This document shows, piece by piece, positions 1-8,043 of a stretch of 27,562 bases of DNA (positions are counted from its first letter, which is position 1; each line of letters starts with the position of its first letter). Below the pieces are notes generated by a model. That model searched no databases. It was given only the letters and a program-made list of their open reading frames with translations, and had not been told where the DNA came from. The stretch is from contig CAYXJZ010000043.1 of NCBI GenBank assembly GCA_964465355.1, positions 1 through 27,562 of the forward strand, given 5' to 3'. Position numbers and translations under genes: made by a program. The DNA is from JAABTL01 sp964465355 (GTDB lineage: Bacteria > Deinococcota > Deinococci > Deinococcales > Trueperaceae).

Positions 1-1
1 C

Positions 2-795
<794 letters not shown>

Positions 796-799
<4 letters not shown>

Positions 800-1398
800 C
801 CTCCGTGATCCGCCTGGCGCCCGAGCCGCAACGCACCATCATCGGGATCTTCCTGGTGTTGGCCGCCGTGGTGGCGGCCGTCGCGCCACTGCCCTTGTCG
901 CTGCGCTCCGCGCTCATCGTCCTGCTGGCCTACTTGGCCTTCGCCAACGGCGGCATGCCATACGCCTACCTGGCCGCCTTGGCTGCCCCTGCGCTCGGCC
1001 TGGTGGCCGGCGACCCTGGCTGGCTGGTCATGCTGCCGGTGGTGCTCTCAGGCAACCTGCTGGCCATGCTTGGTTTGGAGTTCAGTTGGCGCTGGCCGGC
1101 GCTCTTGGTCTCACCCGCCTTGTTGGTGCTGCCTGCCGCCTTCGTGCGGATCATGGCGCAGCGTGAGCTCTTCGCCGTGGACTTGCCTTGGGACGACGGC
1201 AGCGGGGCCTGGGTGGCCCTGCACCTGTTGGTGGCGGTGTTCGGCGTGCTCATCGCCCTGCTGATCGACAGGCGGCGCGGCCAGCCGGAGGGCGCTGCAG
1301 GCAGCGGTGCAAGAGGCGGCCTCCGCGGCCTCGTCGGCGGCAGCGCAAGGGAGCGCGCCCGCCGCGTCGCCCCGCCCAAGGGCGCGCCTCGCGCCTAA
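796..1398 (+). CDS. Small multi-pass membrane protein of unknown function
   Basis: A 200-residue protein with about six hydrophobic segments between residues 10 and 155, a short polar loop (about 120-137, AQRELF to DDGSG), and a basic, Ala/Gly/Arg-rich cytoplasmic-looking tail of about 45 residues. I do not recognise a named family. The ATG overlaps the uvrA stop as ATGA, which fixes the start and suggests co-transcription with uvrA; the acyltransferase gene follows 16 bases later with its own Shine-Dalgarno. Lying between a DNA-repair gene and a lipid acyltransferase gives no clear functional hint. It could be a small permease-like or envelope protein, but no catalytic motif is visible. Confidence 0.8.
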
Positions 1399-1414
1399 GG
1401 GAGGGCCGTCGCCC

Positions 1415-2092
1415 ATGACAGGAGCCGAGACGGGACAGGGGGCGCCACGCGCTGCCAAGGAAGCCTGGCTGCATGAGCCGACCCCGCGTCCTGTGCGCCG
1501 CTGGCCACCGCCCTTCTACAGCTTCGCCGCCACCCTGGTGCGCTACATCCTGGTCATCTTCTATGGGCTGCGCGTGTACGGCAGGGAGAACGTGCCGAGG
1601 CATGGCGGCTGCGTCGTGGCGAGCAACCACTTCTCCAGCTGGGATCCGCCGGTGGTGGGCGTCTCCACGCCGCGCGAGATCCACTTCATGGCCAAGCGTG
1701 AGCTCTTCGAGCACTGGGTGCTGCGCCGTGTGCTCAGGGGCCTGCGTGCCTACCCGGTCGACCGCTCTCGCAACGACGTCGGCGCCATGAAGGAGTCCTT
1801 CCGCCGGCTGGAACGGGGTTACGCCATCGGCATCTTCTTCGAGGGCACCCGCAACGTGTCAGGTGACGCCGAGGCCCGCGGTGGCGCCGCCTTCCTCGCT
1901 GCCCGCGCCGGTGCGCCGCTGGTCCCTGCCGCTGTCTGGCGCGATGGCCGCCGCTTCAGGGTGGCCTTCGGTCCGCCGCTGAGCGCCAGCGGCCGTTCAC
2001 GTGAGGAGATCGACCGGCTCACCGAGGAGCTGCGCTTGGCGGTGGACGCGCTCCTACCCGTCGGCGCCAAGGAGCGACGAAGCACGACCTGA
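1415..2092 (+). CDS. plsC: 1-acyl-sn-glycerol-3-phosphate acyltransferase family protein
   Basis: A 225-residue PlsC/LPLAT-superfamily enzyme, expected to transfer an acyl group to lysophosphatidic acid at the inner membrane in phospholipid synthesis. The catalytic block NHFSSWD (NHx4D, His72 and Asp77) and the phosphate-binding block FFEGTR (Glu143-Arg146) are intact and about 70 residues apart, as usual. A hydrophobic stretch at residues 37-52 probably anchors it. The ATG at 1415 follows a GGGAGGG Shine-Dalgarno just after the upstream stop; an upstream extension in the same frame overlaps the previous gene and lacks family similarity, so I rejected it. Exact acceptor specificity cannot be read from sequence; a related lysophospholipid acyltransferase is the main alternative. 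Confidence 0.9.
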   Translation: MTGAETGQGAPRAAKEAWLHEPTPRPVRRWPPPFYSFAATLVRYILVIFYGLRVYGRENVPRHGGCVVASNHFSSWDPPVVGVSTPREIHFMAKRELFEHWVLRRVLRGLRAYPVDRSRNDVGAMKESFRRLERGYAIGIFFEGTRNVSGDAEARGGAAFLAARAGAPLVPAAVWRDGRRFRVAFGPPLSASGRSREEIDRLTEELRLAVDALLPVGAKERRSTT

Positions 2093-2187
2093 ACGGGATC
2101 CGTTGGCTGTCCCACGGCCCATGACCTCACGACCCGCGTCCAGGTCGCGTTCCGCGTGTGATGAATCCAACGAACGCCGTCACACAC

Positions 2188-2216
2188 TTGCCTAAGGCCT
2201 ATCACCATGCTAGAGT
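2188..2216 (+). promoter_or_regulatory. Promoter of the HU gene
   Basis: TTGCCT (2188-2193) and TAGAGT (2211-2216) are separated by exactly 17 bases, and TGC precedes the second box, giving an extended -10. Start would be near 2223, leaving a leader of about 28 nt that holds the GGAGGT ribosome site at 2240-2245 before the ATG at 2251. Confidence 0.75.
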
Positions 2217-2250
2217 CCGTCCAAGACGCAATCTGAACTGGAGGTACGTC

Positions 2251-2544
2251 ATGGCCAAGCAGAAGACTGTTTCCAAAGCGGACCTGGTCGATCTGGTGAC
2301 CGATAAGACTTCCTTGAAGAAGAAGGACGTCAAGGAAGTCATGGATCACCTGCTCGATCAGATCGGCAGCAACCTGGACAAGGGCAACAAGGTCCAGCTC
2401 ACCGGCTTCGGCACCTTCGAGGTCCGCAAGCGCAAGGCCCGCACCGGCGTCAAGCCCGGCACCACCGAGAAGATCAAGATCCCGGCCAGCAAGTACCCGG
2501 CCTTCAAGCCAGGCAAGGGCCTCAAGGAATCCGTCAAGAAGTAA
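2251..2544 (+). CDS. hup: HU family DNA-binding protein
   Basis: A 97-residue histone-like protein that bends and compacts DNA as a dimer. The family pattern is clear: N-terminal helices with KADLVDLV, then the hallmark GFGTFEVRKRKARTG around residues 50-65 leading into the DNA-binding arm, and an ending rich in Lys (KPGKGLKESVKK). The ATG at 2251 follows GGAGGT with five bases between; an in-frame upstream extension lies across the promoter and is not family-like. The gene is monocistronic, with a good promoter upstream and a strong hairpin terminator downstream, as expected for an abundant protein. Confidence 0.96.
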   Translation: MAKQKTVSKADLVDLVTDKTSLKKKDVKEVMDHLLDQIGSNLDKGNKVQLTGFGTFEVRKRKARTGVKPGTTEKIKIPASKYPAFKPGKGLKESVKK

Positions 2545-2563
2545 GCGCCTCTCTGCGCTCATG

Positions 2564-2590
2564 ACGGGCGGCCTTCGGGCCGCCCGTTCC
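2564..2590 (+). terminator. Intrinsic terminator after HU
   Basis: Perfect 10-bp stem ACGGGCGGCC (2564-2573) and GGCCGCCCGT (2578-2587) with a TTCG tetraloop closed by C-G. Only a short T-containing run follows, which is common in GC-rich genomes. Confidence 0.85.
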
Positions 2591-2621
2591 ATTGGGGCAG
2601 GTGGAGGGACCGTCCATCGTC

Positions 2622-2627
2622 TAGAGT
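2622..2627 (+). promoter_or_regulatory. -10 box TAGAGT of a probable leaderless promoter for sdaAB
   Basis: TAGAGT ends six bases before the sdaAB ATG, and no Shine-Dalgarno lies between, so transcription should begin at or within a base or two of the start codon. Confidence 0.65.
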
Positions 2628-2633
2628 GGCGTC

Positions 2634-3359
2634 ATGAGCCTCCTCGACGTCATCGGTCCGGTGATGGTCGGGCCTTCCTCGAGCCACACCGCCGGCGCCT
2701 GCCGCCTGGCGCTGCTCGCGCGTCGCGCCTTGTCAGGGCAGCCGCTGAAGGCCCGCTTCACCCTGCACGGCTCCTTCGCCAAGACCGCCCGTGGCCACGG
2801 CACCGACCTGGCGCTGGTGGCTGGCACCCTTGGCGCCTTCCCGGACGACGCCATGATCCCCCGCGCCTTCGAGGCGGCTGCCGAGGCCGGCCTTGCCTAC
2901 GAGTTCCATACCGCCGACTTGGGCGACGTCCACCCCAACACGGTGCGCATCGAGCTGCAGGGCGATGACGAGGCCCTGACCGTGGTGGGCTCGAGCCTGG
3001 GCGGCGGGCTGGTCAAGATCTTCGAGGTCAACGGCTTCCGCATCGACTTCAGCGGGGCTCAGCACACCCTGCTGATCCAACACCACGACACACCAGGGGT
3101 CATCGCCACCGTCGCCAGGGTCATCGCCGACGACCTGGTCAACATCGCCGCCCTCGTCTGTGCCAGGCGCAAGCGCGGTGGTGAGGCCATGATGTCCGTC
3201 GAGGTCGACCGGCCGCTGTCCCCTGCCGCCTTCGCCTACCTGGCGCAGCTGCGCTACGTGAGCTGGATGCGGCAGCTGCCAGAGGTCATGCGGGGCGAAG
3301 AGCCCGGCGTCGCTGACGACACCGCGGCCTCAGCCGCGGCCGAGGAGGACGGCGGATGA
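2634..3359 (+). CDS. sdaAB: L-serine dehydratase, iron-sulfur-dependent, beta subunit
   Basis: Smaller subunit (241 aa) of the [4Fe-4S] L-serine ammonia-lyase, which with SdaAA converts L-serine to pyruvate and ammonia. The N-terminal domain begins with the family signature GPVMVGPSSSHTAGA (residues 8-22) and later HPNTVRI; residues about 145-220 form an ACT domain (HDTPGVIATVARVIADD), the usual site for amino-acid sensing. A 20-residue acidic, Ala-rich tail follows the ACT domain. The ATG is supported by the TAGAGT box six bases upstream. It overlaps sdaAA by ATGA, so the two subunits should be made in step. Order beta then alpha matches the two-gene form known from Bacillus. Confidence 0.93.
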   Translation: MSLLDVIGPVMVGPSSSHTAGACRLALLARRALSGQPLKARFTLHGSFAKTARGHGTDLALVAGTLGAFPDDAMIPRAFEAAAEAGLAYEFHTADLGDVHPNTVRIELQGDDEALTVVGSSLGGGLVKIFEVNGFRIDFSGAQHTLLIQHHDTPGVIATVARVIADDLVNIAALVCARRKRGGEAMMSVEVDRPLSPAAFAYLAQLRYVSWMRQLPEVMRGEEPGVADDTAASAAAEEDGG

Positions 3360-4210
3360 GCCACGGTCCCATGACGCTCGCCGACCTGGCCGCCTACCAA
3401 GGACCCGCTTCCGAGGCCGTCCTGGCCGAGGAGACCACCGACGAGGCGGAACGCGCCGAGCTGCTCGAAGGCCTGCGCGGCAGGCTGATCGAGATGCGCG
3501 ACTGCGTGGCCCGCGGCCTGGTCAACGACGCCCCCAGCCGCACCGGCATGGTGGGCTGGAACGCCAAGACCCTGTGGGGTGCAGGCGACGTGTTGCAGGC
3601 CTCGCTGCTCAAGCGGGTGCAGGCCTACGCCATGGCGGTCAACGAGGAGAACGCCCGCATGGGCCGCATCGTGGCCGCGCCGACGGCCGGCTCGGCCGGC
3701 ACCGTGCCTGGCGCCTTGCTCGGCGTGGGCGATCACCTCGGCCTCAGCGACGATCAGCTGCTCGGTCCCCTCGCCTTGGCGGCCGGCATCGGCAAGGTCA
3801 TCTCGCGCTCCATGTTCATCGCCGGCTCCACCGGCGGCTGTCAGGCCGAGATCGGCGCTTCGGCGGCCATGGCGGCCGCGGCCGTCACCGAGGTCATGGG
3901 TGGGGACGCGTCCGCCTCCGTTCACGCCGCCGCCATGGCTCTGATGAACACCATCGGCCTGGTCTGCGATCCGGTCGGCGGCTACGTCGAGGTGCCATGC
4001 GTGTCCCGCAACGCCTTCTACTCGGTGCACGCTGTGGCTTCGGCCCAGTTGGCGCTGGCAGGCGTCACCTCCCCCATCCCGCCTGACGAGGTGATCCAGG
4101 CCATGGCCTCCGTCGGCCGGATGCTGCCACCCGAGCTGCGTGAGACCGGCGAGGGCGGGGTGGCAGACACCCCGACAGGGCGGCGCATCGCGTTGTCGAT
4201 GGCACGCTGA
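3356..4210 (+). CDS. sdaAA: L-serine dehydratase, iron-sulfur-dependent, alpha subunit
   Basis: Catalytic subunit (284 aa) carrying the iron-sulfur cluster of the two-subunit serine dehydratase. Visible family motifs are APTAGSAGTVPGAL (about 108-121), STGGCQAEIGASAAM and GLVCDPVGGYVEVPC; the Cys residues in the last two and in the nearby CVSRN region are the expected cluster ligands. The start overlaps the sdaAB stop by four bases. Length fits a stand-alone alpha subunit. After the stop a short inverted repeat (AACCCC/GGGGTT, 4210-4229) could be a weak terminator, but it has no T run. Confidence 0.95.
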   Translation: MSHGPMTLADLAAYQGPASEAVLAEETTDEAERAELLEGLRGRLIEMRDCVARGLVNDAPSRTGMVGWNAKTLWGAGDVLQASLLKRVQAYAMAVNEENARMGRIVAAPTAGSAGTVPGALLGVGDHLGLSDDQLLGPLALAAGIGKVISRSMFIAGSTGGCQAEIGASAAMAAAAVTEVMGGDASASVHAAAMALMNTIGLVCDPVGGYVEVPCVSRNAFYSVHAVASAQLALAGVTSPIPPDEVIQAMASVGRMLPPELRETGEGGVADTPTGRRIALSMAR

Positions 4211-4255
4211 ACCCCACTCGCTCGGGGTTGTGACCCTGCGCCACCCTCGCTCGTG

Positions 4256-4293
4256 AAAAAAAGTGCATACTGGTTGGTGCTGAGGGGGTACGC
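4256..4293 (+). promoter_or_regulatory. Probable promoter and ribosome site of ndh
   Basis: A run of seven A (4256-4262) precedes a TATAAT-like CATACT at 4266-4271; no clear -35 is visible. GAGGGGG at 4282-4288 is a good Shine-Dalgarno five bases before the ATG at 4294, so this gene is leadered, unlike many neighbours. Confidence 0.4.
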
Positions 4294-5631
4294 ATGACAC
4301 GAGCACCCAACCGAGTGGTGGTGGTCGGCGCCGGCTTCGCTGGGCTCAACGTGGCCAAGGCCCTGCGGGGCGCGCCTGTCGAGCTGACGCTGATCGACCA
4401 GCGCAACTACCACACCTTCCAACCGCTGCTCTACCAGGTGGCCACCGCCGCCATGGACGCTGGCGACGTGGCCCATCATGTGCGCGACGTGCTGCACCGC
4501 CACCGACAGGCTCGTTTCCGCCTCGGCTGCGTGCTGGGCATGGATCTTGGCGCCAAGGAGGTCCTGCTGGCCGATGGCGAACGCCTGCCGTACGACCAGC
4601 TGGTGCTGGCACCCGGCGCCGTCTACCACGACTTCGGGGTGCCCGGTGCTCATGAGCACGCCTTCGTCCTCAAGAGCGTGGCCGAGTCGGTGGCCTTGCG
4701 AAGCCATCTGCTGCGCTGCTTCGAGCGCGCCGCCCGCGACGCTAGCGAGATCGACAAGGGCATCCTGACCGTGGCCATCGTCGGTGGCGGCCCCACCGGC
4801 GTGGAGATGGCGGGCGCCCTGGTGGAGCTGCTCGACCGCGTCCTTCCCAAGGACTTCCCCGAGCTGGACCTGAGCCGCGCCAGGGTGGTCCTGCTCGAGG
4901 CCGCCGGCCAGGTGCTCAGCCCCTACCACCCCAACAGCCAGCGCTACGTCGAGCAGGTGCTGCGCCGACGCGGCGTCGACCTGCGCCTCGGCACGGCGGT
5001 GGCCGAGGTGCGGGCCGACCGCCTGATCCTGCAGGGTGGCGAGGAACTGCCGTACGGCACCCTGCTATGGGCGGCCGGCGTGCGCGCCCATCCCCTCGTC
5101 GAGGCGCTCGGCGTGCCCCTCGACCGCGCGGGGCGGGTGCCCGTCAACGCCGACCTGTCGCTGCCCCAGCATCCGGATGTATGGGTGGTGGGCGACGCGG
5201 CCGGTCCGATCGGCTCTGGCCGCACGTTCCCGCAGGTGGCTCAGGTCGCCATCCAGCAGGGCAAGCGGGTGGCCAAGAACGTGGTCGCCCGCGGCCAAGG
5301 CCGGCCCACCACCGACTTCCGCTACCGTGACTTCGGTCAGATGGCCATCGTCGGTCGTTCTGCTGGGGTGGCCGAGCTGTCACCCGCCCTGAGCGGCCTG
5401 CGGATGCGCGGCTTCCTCGGTTGGCTGGCCTGGCTCTTCATCCACCTGGTCTACCTGCCTGGCCACCAGAACCGCCTACGCGCACTGCTAGGTTGGGCCT
5501 ACGAGTGGCTGACCTACGACCGCCATGCGCGCCTGATCCTCGAGCCGATGGAGCGTGATCTCGACCGGGCGGCTGCGCCACAGGTCCCCAAGCCACCCCG
5601 CGTCCCCACCACCCCACCACCGACGGGTTAA
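4294..5631 (+). CDS. ndh: Type II NADH dehydrogenase (NAD(P)/FAD-dependent oxidoreductase)
   Basis: Single-subunit, non-proton-pumping NADH:quinone oxidoreductase of 445 residues, expected on the cytoplasmic face of the membrane. The FAD-binding GAGFAG begins at residue 12, followed by the NDH-2 hallmark NYHTFQPLLYQVAT (38-51). A second nucleotide-binding motif, VGGGPTGVEMAG (163-174), binds NADH, and VWVVGDAAG is the second FAD contact. Residues about 373-412 are hydrophobic and aromatic (FLGWLAWLFIHLVYLPG) and match the C-terminal membrane-binding part of NDH-2. A proline-rich tail ends the protein. It would feed electrons from NADH into the quinone pool. Thiol- or sulfide-oxidising relatives are the alternative, but the NYHTFQPLLYQ block favours NDH-2. 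Confidence 0.9.
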   Translation: MTRAPNRVVVVGAGFAGLNVAKALRGAPVELTLIDQRNYHTFQPLLYQVATAAMDAGDVAHHVRDVLHRHRQARFRLGCVLGMDLGAKEVLLADGERLPYDQLVLAPGAVYHDFGVPGAHEHAFVLKSVAESVALRSHLLRCFERAARDASEIDKGILTVAIVGGGPTGVEMAGALVELLDRVLPKDFPELDLSRARVVLLEAAGQVLSPYHPNSQRYVEQVLRRRGVDLRLGTAVAEVRADRLILQGGEELPYGTLLWAAGVRAHPLVEALGVPLDRAGRVPVNADLSLPQHPDVWVVGDAAGPIGSGRTFPQVAQVAIQQGKRVAKNVVARGQGRPTTDFRYRDFGQMAIVGRSAGVAELSPALSGLRMRGFLGWLAWLFIHLVYLPGHQNRLRALLGWAYEWLTYDRHARLILEPMERDLDRAAAPQVPKPPRVPTTPPPTG

Positions 5632-5634
5632 GGT
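5629..5634 (+). promoter_or_regulatory. -10 box TAAGGT before the inositol-monophosphatase-family gene
   Basis: TAAGGT overlaps the ndh stop codon and ends six bases before the ATG at 5641. It would allow leaderless expression separate from ndh. No Shine-Dalgarno is visible. Confidence 0.45.
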
Positions 5635-5640
5635 CCCGCC

Positions 5641-6453
5641 ATGGCCATCGGCCCCTCCTTCATCCAAGAAGCACTCGAGGTGGCGCACCGCGCCGCCGAC
5701 GCCGCCGCCCGCATCCACCGCGCCCATGCAGGCGCCAGCCTCGAGCTGGGCACCAAGACCAGCTTCAGCGACCTGGTGACGGTGGTGGACGGGCTGTCCG
5801 AGCAGGCGATCCGCGCCGAGGTGGCTGCCGCCTTCCCCGACCACGTCGTCCTCGGCGAGGAGGGCGGCCAGGGTGAGGGCGACGCGCGCTTCCGCTGGAT
5901 CGTCGATCCGCTGGACGGCACGGTGAACTACGCCCACGGCTTCCCGGTCTACTGCACCTCCATCGCCCTGGAGGTGGACGGCCAGGTGGTGGTGGGGGTG
6001 GTGCTCGACACCGCCCGCGGCGAGCGCTTCTCCGCCACCCTCGGGGGCGGAGCCACACGCGACGGCGCCCCCATCCATGTCAGTCCCACCACTACGGTGC
6101 AGGAGGCCATGCTGGCCACCGGCTTCCCCTACCGAGGCGAGACCATGAGCCAGAACCTGGACATCCTCGCCAAGGTGCTGCCGCTCGCGCGCGCGGTGCG
6201 GCGGCCAGGCGCCGCCGCCCTCGACCTGTGCAACGTGGCATGCGGCCGTTTCGACGCCTACTGGGAGCTGAGCATCAACCCATGGGACGTGGCCGCCGGC
6301 ATGCTCATCGTGCGCGAGGCAGGCGGCAGCGTCACCGGGCCAGACGGCGCTCCCTACCGCTGGGACGACAAGGGCATGGTGGCAAGCAACGGCCATCTGC
6401 ACATGCGCATGCTCGACCTCCTTGGCCTGAGCAAGCTGCAGGCGCAGGGCTGA
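5641..6453 (+). CDS. Inositol monophosphatase family protein
   Basis: A 270-residue metal-dependent sugar/inositol phosphatase. Metal ligands are visible in order: GEEGG (Glu73/Glu74), DPLDGT (Asp89, Asp92, Thr94) and WD in NPWDVAAG (Asp216). The fold follows the IMPase pattern with a hydrophobic core strand (FPVYCTSIALEV) after the DPLDGT motif. Substrate cannot be set from sequence; myo-inositol 1-phosphate, fructose 1,6-bisphosphate and 3'-phosphoadenosine 5'-phosphate phosphatases share these motifs. It starts nine bases after ndh and is convergent with the nitroreductase, with 19 bases between the stops and no terminator that I can see. Confidence 0.9.
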   Translation: MAIGPSFIQEALEVAHRAADAAARIHRAHAGASLELGTKTSFSDLVTVVDGLSEQAIRAEVAAAFPDHVVLGEEGGQGEGDARFRWIVDPLDGTVNYAHGFPVYCTSIALEVDGQVVVGVVLDTARGERFSATLGGGATRDGAPIHVSPTTTVQEAMLATGFPYRGETMSQNLDILAKVLPLARAVRRPGAAALDLCNVACGRFDAYWELSINPWDVAAGMLIVREAGGSVTGPDGAPYRWDDKGMVASNGHLHMRMLDLLGLSKLQAQG

Positions 6454-6472
6454 CCGACCCCGACCAGCGAGC

Positions 6473-7018
6473 TCAGTCGGGCGGGCCGGCGAAGCCGACG
6501 TCGGTGCCGTAGGAGAGGATCTCCTCGATGGGACGCCGCAGCCGTTCGCGCGGCGGCTCGTTCTCGGTGTCGGGGTAGCCGATCACCAAGCCGGTCACCA
6601 CCTGCATGCCATCGGGGACGCTCAGCTCTTCGGTGATGCTCTCTCGTTCGATCCCGCCGATGACGTGCACGGCCAAGCCAAGCGCGTTGGCCTGCACGGT
6701 GAGCTGGCCGGTGGCAAGCCCTAGGTCATGGAAGGCGATCGGCAGGGCATCCGGCTTGGGTCGTGGCACGAAGGTGAGCACAAGGACCGGCGCCGACTGG
6801 GCCCATAGCTGGTTGCCCGGACGCAGCCAAGCCAGCAGGCGTCGGTAGTCGTCCGGTTGCTCCTTGGTCGCCACCAGGAAGCGCCAGGGTTGGCGGTTGC
6901 CACTGGACGGCGCCCAGCGCGCCGCCTCGAAGATGGCGTCAAGCGCCTCCCGCGGCACGGGTCGGTCGGAGAAGGCCCTGCGACTGCTGCGGTCCTGGAT
7001 CAGTGGGTGGAGGTTCAA
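6473..7018 (-). CDS. Nitroreductase family FMN-dependent oxidoreductase
   Basis: A 181-residue FMN enzyme of the nitroreductase fold. RSSRRAF near residue 10 and ARWAPSSGNRQPWRF (about 33-47) are the FMN-phosphate and isoalloxazine contacts, and a second glycine/valine-rich block (LVIGYPDTE) sits before the C-terminus as usual. The start is a TTG at 7018 that overlaps the upstream dehydrogenase stop as TTGA, with GAGGAGAGG 11 bases before it. An in-frame extension of 74 codons lies inside the upstream gene and is not family-like. The electron acceptor is unknown; small members reduce nitroaromatics, quinones or flavins. Adjacency to an oxidoreductase suggests co-expression, not a shared pathway. 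Confidence 0.88.
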   Translation of the reverse strand: MNLHPLIQDRSSRRAFSDRPVPREALDAIFEAARWAPSSGNRQPWRFLVATKEQPDDYRRLLAWLRPGNQLWAQSAPVLVLTFVPRPKPDALPIAFHDLGLATGQLTVQANALGLAVHVIGGIERESITEELSVPDGMQVVTGLVIGYPDTENEPPRERLRRPIEEILSYGTDVGFAGPPD

Positions 7019-7959
7019 GTGGGTTGGGTCCTCTCCTCGGCATGCCCCGGCGCCGAGGCCGGGAGGTGGTGTCGGATCTCGTCCTGTTCTACGTCGCTGA
7101 AGCCAGCCTGGTCCCAGCTCATCGCCCACAACCGGTCGGCCGCACCCGGCCGCCTTGCGCCATGCGCCATGGGTCGCGGCCGCCGGTCGGCCCAGTAGCG
7201 TCCGTTCAGCTCCGCGGCTGGCGGATGGTCGGCCAACCACACGGCCGTGTCTGCACCCTGCTCGGTGCCCCGGCCATAGCGGTCCTGAAGCCGGCGGAAC
7301 ACCCAGCCGGCAGCCCCGGTCAGCCTGTGGCCGATGCCGGTGTCCACCAGGCCGGGGTGGAAGCAGTGCACCCCAAGGCCGCTGCCTCTGCTGCGCTCGG
7401 CCAGGCCGAGCACGAAGAGCTGGTTGGCCAGCTTGGAGCGACCATAGGCCCGCCAGCCCACGTAGCCCCGCTCCATCCCGTGGTCCTTCCAGTCCATGCG
7501 CGCGTAGGCGGCGACCGCCGAACTGGTGACCACCACCTGCGCTGCCCCTGCCCTTCGCAAGGGTCCTAGCAGGAGCAAGGCGGGGACGAAGACCCCGAGG
7601 TGGTTGGTGGCCCAGGTGGCCTCGATGCCGTCCTCGCTGAGAAGGCGGCTGTCGTAGACCGCACCGGCGTTGAGCATGGCGACGTCCAGCCGGTCCCAGC
7701 GTTCGGTGAAGGCGCTGGCAAGGCGCCGCATGCCAGCCAGGCTGGCCAGGTCGGCTGGGATGAAGTGCACGTCGCCGCCGGCCAGACGCAGCCGCTCGGC
7801 CACCTCAGCGCCGCGGCCCGCCTGCCTCGAGCAGAGGACCACCGTGTCGCCGGCGGCCACGAAATGCTGGGCGGCCGCCAAGCCGATACCCGAACTCCCA
7901 CCGGTGATCAGGACCACACGCTGATGGCGCTGAGCGTTGGGGCGGGCGGCAGGTTCCAT
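7015..7959 (-). CDS. Short-chain dehydrogenase/reductase (SDR family)
   Basis: A 314-residue Rossmann-fold NAD(P)-dependent oxidoreductase. TGGSSGIG at residues 19-26 binds the cofactor, LNAGA at 96-100 is the structural motif, VVTSS (143-147) holds the catalytic Ser, and YGRSK (Tyr172, Lys176) completes the active site; HPGLVDTG follows. The arrangement resembles the retinol-dehydrogenase/WWOX-like SDR branch, which has the longer C-terminal part seen here. I chose the ATG at 7959; a GTG at 7989 would add ten unlikely residues across the promoter box. The stop codon overlaps the TTG start of the nitroreductase. Substrate unknown. Confidence 0.88.
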   Translation of the reverse strand: MEPAARPNAQRHQRVVLITGGSSGIGLAAAQHFVAAGDTVVLCSRQAGRGAEVAERLRLAGGDVHFIPADLASLAGMRRLASAFTERWDRLDVAMLNAGAVYDSRLLSEDGIEATWATNHLGVFVPALLLLGPLRRAGAAQVVVTSSAVAAYARMDWKDHGMERGYVGWRAYGRSKLANQLFVLGLAERSRGSGLGVHCFHPGLVDTGIGHRLTGAAGWVFRRLQDRYGRGTEQGADTAVWLADHPPAAELNGRYWADRRPRPMAHGARRPGAADRLWAMSWDQAGFSDVEQDEIRHHLPASAPGHAEERTQPT

Positions 7960-7967
7960 GACGCAGC

Positions 7968-7973
7968 AGCCTA
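7968..7973 (-). promoter_or_regulatory. -10 box TAGGCT before the SDR gene
   Basis: On the minus strand TAGGCT ends eight bases before the ATG at 7959, with no Shine-Dalgarno between; consistent with leaderless expression of the SDR-nitroreductase pair. Confidence 0.5.
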
Positions 7974-8043
7974 CCCGAGACCTGAGCACGCGATGCCTGC
8001 CGGAGCTTACAGATCAAGGCTCAAGGCCTGCGGATGGGTTGGT

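Noticed and set aside
5606..5634. A -35 element for the inositol-monophosphatase-family gene
   Set aside because: The bases 17 upstream of TAAGGT are C-rich coding sequence of ndh with no TTGACA likeness; only the -10 is proposed.
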